NCBI GenBank assembly: GCA_002313255.1
Contig: DCBA01000003.1
Coordinates: forward strand, 1-5,088
Direction: 5' to 3'
DNA: 5,088 nt
Source: Gammaproteobacteria bacterium UBA1119
GTDB lineage: Bacteria; Pseudomonadota; Gammaproteobacteria; Pseudomonadales; Azotimanducaceae
In this document: positions 1-5,088 of the stretch, piece by piece
Layout: the number at the start of each line of letters is the position of its first letter
Numbering within the stretch: the first letter of the stretch is position 1
Made by a program: the position numbers and the translations under genes
The notes under the pieces: generated by a model
Seen by the model: only the letters and a program-made list of their open reading frames with translations
What the model was told of the DNA's origin: nothing
Databases searched by the model: none

Positions 1-18
1 ACAAGAGTTGGCGAGACT
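1..18. other. Left flank downstream of dapE, unassigned
   Basis: These 18 bases follow the dapE stop in the direction of transcription. They hold no complete hairpin with a T-run, no ribosome-binding site and no recognisable start codon context. Whether the operon ends here or continues cannot be judged from the window. Confidence 0.5.
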
Positions 19-1155
19 TCAACACAGCAGTTGGAAGAGGATGCTTTGATATATTTTCGCGAGCGGTTCTAACTCGCTAATGTGGACGCATTCGTTGATC
101 TTGTGGATGGATGCGTTGACGGGACCCAGCTCTACAACTTCTGCACCGGTCGGTGCTATGAACCGCCCGTCTGATGTTCCGCCAGAAGTTGAGAGATCGG
201 GCTCAAGCGATACGACCGAACGTATAGCCGTCTGAACAGCCTTGAGCAGCTTTCCCTTCCTAGTCAAGAACGGCTGCCCTGATAGTTGCCAATCCAATAC
301 GACCTCGATCCCAGGATCGTTAGTGAGTACGTGATCAATTACAGTCGCTTGCAACCCCTCGATACTTTGTTCTGTGTTGAATCTAAAGTTGAACAGAACG
401 TCGAGTTCGCCCGGAATAACATTTGCCGCGCCTGTCCCGGCATTCATGTTGGATATCTGGAACGAGGTGGGTGGGAAGTAGGCGTTGCCCGAATCCCAAA
501 CCCTTGTAACGAGTTGGGATAGCGCGGTGATTGCGGTATGGATTGGGTTATGCGTTTGGTCGGGGTAGGCGACGTGTCCTTGCTCGCCGACGAACCGGAT
601 TCGACCGTTGAGAGATCCCCGACGACCAACCCTCACCACATCCCCGACTTTTTCGGCGGATGACGGTTCTCCGACCACGCACATGTCGATCCTAGTGCCT
701 TGTTGGCTTAGGTAATCGATGACTTTTGCGGTTCCGTCTTTAGCTTCACCTTCCTCGTCGCTGGTAATAAGGAACCCTATCGATCCGGCGTGATCGGGAT
801 GGCTCAGCAAGAATCGTTCCGTCGCCACTACCATAGCAGCTAGGCTCGATTTCATGTCTGCGGCGCCGCGGCCGTAGAGGTATTGACCAGCGACCGTTGG
901 TTGATATGGCGGCGACGTCCACTGGGATAATGGACCTGGAGGAACGACATCGGTATGTCCAGCGAATACCACTAGCGGTTTTCCATCTCCAACCTGTGCC
1001 CACATGTTGCAGACACGCCCGAAGGGAAGGTGATTGACTTTGAATCCAGCGGCGGTCAGTCGTTGTGCAATGAGTTGCTGACAGCCCCCGTCGTTGGGCG
1101 TTTCGGAGGAACAACTAATAAGATCGCACGCGAGATCGAATACGTCCTCGGTCAT
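19..1155 (-). CDS. dapE: N-succinyl-LL-diaminopimelate desuccinylase DapE
   Basis: Dinuclear zinc amidohydrolase of the M20 family, 378 aa (H. influenzae DapE: 377). It hydrolyses N-succinyl-LL-diaminopimelate to succinate and LL-diaminopimelate for lysine and peptidoglycan synthesis in the cytoplasm. Seen: AGHTDVVPPG with metal ligand H67 and D69; GRGAADMKSS with bridging D100; TSDEEGEA with catalytic E134 and metal ligand E135; VGEPSS with E163; NASIHKINE with C-terminal metal ligand H351. Substrate-pocket elements also remain: VGRRGS (R178), the dimerisation-lid GHVAYP (H194, Y197), GAANVIPGE (N245), FNFRFN (R258) and SGGTSDGRF (325-332). This full set, with numbering almost identical to the characterised H. 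influenzae enzyme, separates it from ArgE and other M20 peptidases. The ATG at 1155 lies in a 4-nt ATGA overlap with the dapC stop, with GAAGG 9 nt upstream. No truncation is seen; the TGA is at 21-19. Confidence 0.96.
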   Translation of the reverse strand: MTEDVFDLACDLISCSSETPNDGGCQQLIAQRLTAAGFKVNHLPFGRVCNMWAQVGDGKPLVVFAGHTDVVPPGPLSQWTSPPYQPTVAGQYLYGRGAADMKSSLAAMVVATERFLLSHPDHAGSIGFLITSDEEGEAKDGTAKVIDYLSQQGTRIDMCVVGEPSSAEKVGDVVRVGRRGSLNGRIRFVGEQGHVAYPDQTHNPIHTAITALSQLVTRVWDSGNAYFPPTSFQISNMNAGTGAANVIPGELDVLFNFRFNTEQSIEGLQATVIDHVLTNDPGIEVVLDWQLSGQPFLTRKGKLLKAVQTAIRSVVSLEPDLSTSGGTSDGRFIAPTGAEVVELGPVNASIHKINECVHISELEPLAKIYQSILFQLLC

Positions 1156-2342
1156 CTGTAATAGCCTTCGATGAAACTCGTCATTCTGCTAACCGCATCG
1201 ATGCAGTCCGAGATGGGCGCGACCAGCGCTATTCTGATTCGATTTTGTCCAGGATTCGTTCCTTGACAATCTCTACCGAGGTACTGACCTGGCAAGACGG
1301 TGATGTTCTCGGTGACGAAAAGATCCCGCGCGAAAGATTCGTCGTCGCCAGGGAGTGGAAGCCAGTAATAGAAAGTGCCCGGTGGAATCTCGGCGTCGAA
1401 GACTCGCGAAAGGATTGGATTAACGGCGTCGAATTTTTCCCGATAGGCCTGACGGTTTGATACGACGTGCTGTTCATCTCGCCACACGAGGGTACTCACG
1501 TGTTGTACGTGTTCCGGCATCGCACAGCCGTGATATGTGCGGTATTGGAAATAGCGATCGATAATGTTGGCGTCACCTGCGACGAATCCGGAACGTAGCC
1601 CAGGACAATTTGATCGTTTGGAGAGGCTGTGGAAGACCACGCAATGACCAAAGTCATCTACGCCAAGCTCCGTTGCAACCTCGAGTAGGCCTTTGGGTGG
1701 TTCATCTTCGTGGTAATAAATTTCCGAATAACATTCGTCGGCGGCGATAACGAAATCGTGTTTGTGGGCAAGTTCGATCAGCGTTCCCAAGACGGCCTTC
1801 TCGATAAATGTCCCTGAGGGGTTTCCGGGGGAACAGATATAAAGGAGTTCGCACCGATCCCAAGTTTTCTTGTCCACCGTATCGAAATCCGGTTTGTCGG
1901 TACTCGGTACGTAGATGGGAGTAGATCCCCTTAGTAGTGCAGCGCCCTCATAGATCTGGTAGAGCGGGTTCGGTAAAAGCGTGTAGCCATTCGAAGCGCC
2001 GCTCAAAATCGCTTGGCCGAAAGAAAACAGGGCTTCTCGCGTACCGTTGACGGGTAAAACATGGCGGTCCGGGTCAGCTTGGACCCGAAATCGGCGTGCC
2101 AACCATTCAACAATCGCGTTGCGGATGTCTATACCTCCGCGCGTCGCTGGATATGCCGCTAATCCCGACTCGAGAACACTTCTGTCAGAGAGTGTTTCCA
2201 ATACGAAATTTGGTGGCGCATGTTTGGGTTCCCCTAGGGACAGGGAGACGTGGCCGTTCTGTGAATTCGACCTTAGTCCATCCTTAAGGTCGTTTAGCCG
2301 CTCGAAAGGATACGGAAGTAAGTGTCCAAGGTATGGATTCAT
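1152..2342 (-). CDS. dapC: N-succinyldiaminopimelate aminotransferase DapC
   Basis: PLP-dependent aminotransferase (fold type I, class I/II) of 396 aa. It converts N-succinyl-2-amino-6-ketopimelate and glutamate to N-succinyl-LL-diaminopimelate and 2-oxoglutarate, a step of the succinylase lysine/DAP pathway. Seen: SLSLGEPKH at 33-41; cofactor-phosphate loop NGTREALF at 99-106; PNPLYQIYEG at 124-133, whose Y128 probably stacks on PLP; SPGNPSG at 171-177 with N174; ADECYSE at 201-207 with D202 and Y205 contacting the PLP ring; SLSKRSNCPGLRSG at 239-252 with Schiff-base K242 and phosphate-binding R250; substrate-carboxylate R370 in RIRIAL. The GEPKH, SKRSN-x-PGLRSGFVAGD and RTYHGCAMP blocks match proteobacterial DapC rather than ArgD, whose fold and motifs differ, so the specific name is well supported; activity on acetylornithine cannot be excluded from sequence. 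The ATG overlaps the glnD stop (ATGA) and has a strong GGAGG 7 nt upstream. The neighbour dapE encodes the next enzyme. Confidence 0.94.
   Translation of the reverse strand: MNPYLGHLLPYPFERLNDLKDGLRSNSQNGHVSLSLGEPKHAPPNFVLETLSDRSVLESGLAAYPATRGGIDIRNAIVEWLARRFRVQADPDRHVLPVNGTREALFSFGQAILSGASNGYTLLPNPLYQIYEGAALLRGSTPIYVPSTDKPDFDTVDKKTWDRCELLYICSPGNPSGTFIEKAVLGTLIELAHKHDFVIAADECYSEIYYHEDEPPKGLLEVATELGVDDFGHCVVFHSLSKRSNCPGLRSGFVAGDANIIDRYFQYRTYHGCAMPEHVQHVSTLVWRDEQHVVSNRQAYREKFDAVNPILSRVFDAEIPPGTFYYWLPLPGDDESFARDLFVTENITVLPGQYLGRDCQGTNPGQNRIRIALVAPISDCIDAVSRMTSFIEGYYR
1165..1169 (-). promoter_or_regulatory. Probable Shine-Dalgarno site of dapE
   Basis: GAAGG on the minus strand, 9 nt before the dapE ATG at 1155 and within the last codons of dapC. 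It is a moderate match to the anti-Shine-Dalgarno sequence at a workable distance. Together with the ATGA stop/start overlap it supports the chosen start and translational coupling to dapC. Confidence 0.6.
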
Positions 2343-4981
2343 GCAACGGCCTCCGTCACCTCGGAATCGATTCTTTCTTCCAGTCTTGAGACGATCTGGT
2401 TTATGCGGGTACGGTCCCGAATGGGATTGCCCTCTAGGTCACTTATGTGAAAAACATCTTCAACCCGCTCGCCCAGCGTCGTGATACGAGCTTGGTGAAC
2501 GACGATGCCTAGTTCGACGAATAGGCTTCCAATCATCGACAGCAATCCTTGCCGGTCAGATGAAACGATCTGCAGAATGGATTCAGCGCTGTCGTTGGGA
2601 TTCGTGATTATGACTTTGGTCCGCGTCACGAATTGTTTTAGGCGCCGCGAAATGTTTCGAGGAGGGCTGCTCGATGGCTGTGTCCCTTGAGTGAGGGCAT
2701 GACGTAGGCTTTCGTAAACTTCTCGTTTTCGTTCAGACTTTCGGACGGGGTTGCCGTCATCCTCAAGCACGATGTAAGAATTGAAGCAAAAATCGTTGGT
2801 GCTGGTAGCAATGCTTGCGTCCACGACGTGTAGCCCTAGGTGATCGAGCGCTACAACGCTGTCGGCGAAGAGATGGGCGCGGTTAGGGCAGTAAAGAAAT
2901 ATTTCCGTCGCTCCTTCGGAGCTGACTTCACCAACCACATCTAGAACGGCAATTAGGGGGCCGCTATCTGGATCGTGGTTAGCAATCTCATTCGTAATAT
3001 TGGCAATTTGCACGCCTGAGTGCCGAAGGAAAAAGTCTTGGCCTGGATCGTTCCAAATGAGTTCGGCTGTACGAACCGTCGTGCCTTGCTCGGCCAATAT
3101 CGAATATGCAGTTGCTTTGCAGTCGTTTATGTAATCGCTTCGTAACATAGGGTTGGAAAGGCCGCGCCGTAGTGCTTTTTTAGTTTCCAAGTAGAGATGC
3201 CGCATCAGGGTTGCACGCCAGCTATTCCACAACGTTGGATTTGTGGCGTTAATGTCAGCTACGGTCAACGTGTAGAGATATTCCAGTCTTTCTTCTGACC
3301 CTACTTTTTGCGCGAATTCGATTACGACTTCGGGATCGTGAATGTCTTTGCGCTGGGCGGTTGTTGACATTGCTAAGTGATTGCTTACGAGCCATGCAAC
3401 CAGTTCGATATCGGCGGGAGGCAAGTTGTGACGCTCGCAAAATTCGGTTACGTCGGTCGCTCCTAGTGCCGAGTGGTCGCCGCCGCGCCCTTTGCCAATG
3501 TCATGAAATAGCCCAGCAATGTATAACAACTCGATCTTGGGTAGGTTGTTCGCAGTTCTCCAAGCAACCGGAAAATCGTCTCGAGTTGTTCCTTGGTGAA
3601 AACGACGCATATTACGGATCACCATCATGGTGTGGGCGTCTACAGTGTAGATATGAAAAAGGTCGTGCTGCATTTGACCGATGACCCTCCCAAACTCTGG
3701 GATATAACGTCCAAGAACGCCGTAGCGACGCATGCGAGTCAACTGGCTGACAAGCGTATACGGTGCTTTCAAAAGGTCAATGAACAATTTAGTGACCTCA
3801 GGATTTCGACGAAAATCACCGTCGATGAGATCTAGATGTTCGCGAATAAGGCGGATAGTCGTTGCCCTAACGCCGGCAATATCCGTTCGGTTTGCCATGA
3901 TCAGGAAAATCTCGATCAGAGCAGGTGGATATAAAGTGAATACATCGTCAGAAGTCACTTCGATGTACTCGTTATGGATTTGAAATCTTGGATTTACGAC
4001 CTCGATTCTGGGTTGGCGAGACCTCTGAGCGATCGCTTCTTCGAAGTGCTGGAACAAAATATCATTTACCTCACGGAGTTCTAGCACTCGGCGATAATAG
4101 TCGTTCATGAATGTTTCGACTGCGAGCATGCCTTCGGAATCCACGTAGCCAAAGCGCTTGGCGAGTTCGCGTTGGTGATGAAATAGCAGCCGGTCTTCTC
4201 TGCGTGCCGCCAATAAATGCAATCCGAAGCGGACCTTCCAGAGGAATCGGCGGCCATCTTTTAGCAAATCACATTCTAGTTTCGTCAAGAATCCCGATCG
4301 GGTTAGTTCTGTTAAATCGGAGGTGCCAAGGTGCCGCTGAGAGATCCAACTGATGGTTTGAATGTCTCTCAATCCACCTGGTGAGCCTTTAATGTTTGGC
4401 TCAAGGTCGTAATCGACGTGGTCGAATCGAGCGTGTCGAACGGACTGTTCGGTCCGCTTAGCGGCAAAGAACCCGGAGCTTGGCCAAAAAGTTTTACGAT
4501 CTAGAAATCGGCTCAGCTTCGTGGCAAGAGCCTGTGAGCCCGCGAGATACCGACGTTCATAGAGAGACGTAACTACCGACGCATTCTTGGTTGCTTCCGA
4601 ACGGCACTCGCGGACGGTGCGGACGCTGTGACCAATATCGAGCTTCAAATCCCAAAGCAATTGAACGAAGTGTTCGATATCGGAGTCTTTGAGACGGTTG
4701 TTCTTGACAAGTATCAGCAGGTCGATATCTGAGTAGGGGTGTAACTCGCCGCGACCGTACCCGCCGATCGCGAGCAACGCGATGTCGTTTTTATATTCGA
4801 ACCAGTGTTGCCATATTTCGGATAGAAATGCGTCAATGAAGCCAGATCTTTCCCGCACCAACGTTTCGACGTCTTCGCCTTCCCAGAATCGCTTTGCTAA
4901 GGCATTTTCCGCCTTTGAGATTCTTCGCTTGAGTCCGGCGACGTCGACCGGTGCCGAGTCAGGCTGCCTTTTCTTCATCAC
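2339..4981 (-). CDS. glnD: Bifunctional PII uridylyltransferase / uridylyl-removing enzyme GlnD
   Basis: Cytoplasmic glutamine sensor: it uridylylates PII proteins (GlnB/GlnK) when glutamine is low and removes UMP when it is high, which sets glutamine synthetase and NtrBC activity. The 880 aa length fits the family (E. coli about 890). Domains in order: nucleotidyltransferase with GGYGRGE at residues 73-79 and metal-binding D85 and D87 (SDIDLL); the GlnD helical region, including [16 protein letters not shown] near 194-209; HD phosphohydrolase with H450, the H493-D494 pair in [13 protein letters not shown] and H503; ACT1 at about 674-745; ACT2 at about 798-870, with [12 protein letters not shown] and [10 protein letters not shown]. 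Both catalytic centres look complete. The first possible codon is GTG at 4981 (an in-frame TGA lies three codons upstream); ATG at 4978 follows at once and would give 879 aa. No good Shine-Dalgarno sequence precedes either, and the start lies inside map, so coupling to map translation is likely. The stop overlaps the dapC start by 4 nt. Confidence 0.97.
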   Translation of the reverse strand: MMKKRQPDSAPVDVAGLKRRISKAENALAKRFWEGEDVETLVRERSGFIDAFLSEIWQHWFEYKNDIALLAIGGYGRGELHPYSDIDLLILVKNNRLKDSDIEHFVQLLWDLKLDIGHSVRTVRECRSEATKNASVVTSLYERRYLAGSQALATKLSRFLDRKTFWPSSGFFAAKRTEQSVRHARFDHVDYDLEPNIKGSPGGLRDIQTISWISQRHLGTSDLTELTRSGFLTKLECDLLKDGRRFLWKVRFGLHLLAARREDRLLFHHQRELAKRFGYVDSEGMLAVETFMNDYYRRVLELREVNDILFQHFEEAIAQRSRQPRIEVVNPRFQIHNEYIEVTSDDVFTLYPPALIEIFLIMANRTDIAGVRATTIRLIREHLDLIDGDFRRNPEVTKLFIDLLKAPYTLVSQLTRMRRYGVLGRYIPEFGRVIGQMQHDLFHIYTVDAHTMMVIRNMRRFHQGTTRDDFPVAWRTANNLPKIELLYIAGLFHDIGKGRGGDHSALGATDVTEFCERHNLPPADIELVAWLVSNHLAMSTTAQRKDIHDPEVVIEFAQKVGSEERLEYLYTLTVADINATNPTLWNSWRATLMRHLYLETKKALRRGLSNPMLRSDYINDCKATAYSILAEQGTTVRTAELIWNDPGQDFFLRHSGVQIANITNEIANHDPDSGPLIAVLDVVGEVSSEGATEIFLYCPNRAHLFADSVVALDHLGLHVVDASIATSTNDFCFNSYIVLEDDGNPVRKSERKREVYESLRHALTQGTQPSSSPPRNISRRLKQFVTRTKVIITNPNDSAESILQIVSSDRQGLLSMIGSLFVELGIVVHQARITTLGERVEDVFHISDLEGNPIRDRTRINQIVSRLEERIDSEVTEAVA
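2350..2354 (-). promoter_or_regulatory. Shine-Dalgarno site of dapC
   Basis: GGAGG on the minus strand, 7 nt before the dapC ATG at 2342 and inside the last codons of glnD. It is the strongest ribosome-binding site in the window. It supports the ATG in the ATGA overlap as the true start, and suggests that dapC can recruit ribosomes directly as well as by re-initiation after glnD. Confidence 0.8.
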
Positions 4982-5088
4982 GAAGGGTCATGACTTCAGC
5001 GCCTAGGTCTGTGACCAAGATAGTATGTTCCCACTGAGCGGATAGTTTGTGGTCCTTGGTAACAACGGTCCAATGGTCAGGAAGAAGT
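4959..5088 (-). CDS. map: Methionine aminopeptidase, C-terminal end (partial, runs off the right edge)
   Basis: Only the last 42 codons are present; the 5' part lies beyond base 5088. Seen: the frame reads [20 protein letters not shown], then [22 protein letters not shown] and a TGA stop at 4961-4959. The W(T)[15 protein letters not shown] block is the signature C-terminal strand region of type I (bacterial) methionine aminopeptidase. By family knowledge the Glu in SAQWEH is one of the five metal ligands (Glu235 in the E. coli enzyme). The enzyme removes the initiator Met from nascent cytoplasmic proteins when the second residue is small. The tail after TLR is short. map directly upstream of glnD is a common proteobacterial arrangement. 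Its last codons overlap the glnD start by 20 to 23 nt. The fragment is short, but the motif is specific. Confidence 0.93.
   Translation of the reverse strand, partial: LLPDHWTVVTKDHKLSAQWEHTILVTDLGAEVMTLRDEEKAA

Noticed and set aside
59..77. Inverted repeat GCGAG/CTCGC with a 9-nt loop near the dapE 3' end, considered as a terminator
   Set aside because: The stem is only 5 bp, it lies inside the dapE coding sequence before the stop, and no T-run follows in the direction of transcription.
286..522. Open frame of 78 codons on the plus strand inside dapE
   Set aside because: It is antisense to well-conserved dapE sequence, with no ribosome-binding site or recognisable domain; treated as chance.
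860..869. Perfect 10-bp palindrome GCGGCGCCGC
   Set aside because: It falls on the codons for the RGAAD metal-ligand motif of DapE (residues 96-100), so GC-rich codons for Arg-Gly-Ala-Ala explain it; there is no loop or T-run for a terminator.
1263..1268. TTGACA on the plus strand inside dapC (another copy at 3364-3369 inside glnD)
   Set aside because: Neither has a -10 element at 16 to 18 nt; a perfect -35 hexamer alone is expected by chance at about this frequency.
2047..2484. Open frame of 145 codons on the plus strand across the dapC start and glnD end
   Set aside because: It is antisense to two strongly supported genes and its translation is rich in Arg, Ser and Pro with no family resemblance, as expected for a shadow frame.
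4704..4731. TTGACA followed 16 nt later by TATCTG on the plus strand, resembling a sigma-70 promoter
   Set aside because: The -10 box matches only half of TATAAT, the site is antisense inside the conserved nucleotidyltransferase codons of glnD, and no plus-strand gene follows.
1..5088. Searched for CRISPR-like repeats, tRNA or rRNA genes, insertion-sequence ends and composition shifts
   Set aside because: Four overlapping housekeeping genes occupy practically every base, and no spaced direct repeats, cloverleaf, transposase or obvious change in base composition was seen by eye.

Overview
The window is a compact, gene-dense stretch of bacterial chromosome. All four genes lie on the minus strand and read from the right edge to the left: the 3' end of map (methionine aminopeptidase), then glnD (PII uridylyltransferase / uridylyl-removing enzyme), dapC (N-succinyldiaminopimelate aminotransferase) and dapE (N-succinyl-LL-diaminopimelate desuccinylase). 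The map-glnD-dapC order and the close match of each protein to its proteobacterial family point to a gammaproteobacterium, probably outside the Enterobacterales because a dedicated DapC is encoded next to glnD. Base composition looks like roughly half G+C by eye. The sequence does not let me name a genus.

Layout in order of transcription: map runs off the right edge and stops at 4959. glnD starts inside the end of map, at GTG 4981 or ATG 4978, and runs to 2339. dapC starts at 2342 in a 4-nt ATGA overlap with the glnD stop and runs to 1152. dapE starts at 1155 in a second ATGA overlap and runs to 19. Only 18 bases remain after dapE, and no terminator or further gene can be seen in them. There is no intergenic DNA between the genes, so no internal promoter region is apparent. 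The overlaps suggest one polycistronic mRNA with translational coupling.

Functionally, DapC and DapE carry out consecutive steps of the succinylase branch of lysine and meso-diaminopimelate synthesis: transamination of N-succinyl-2-amino-6-ketopimelate, then desuccinylation to LL-diaminopimelate. DapD, which makes the DapC substrate, is not in the window. GlnD senses glutamine and controls PII by uridylylation, so the cluster places a nitrogen-status sensor in front of a nitrogen-consuming pathway for cell wall and lysine precursors. All visible catalytic residues are intact and no frameshifts are seen. This is an ordinary housekeeping locus. I found no mobile element, RNA gene, CRISPR array or convincing undescribed system, and the findings listed are modest.
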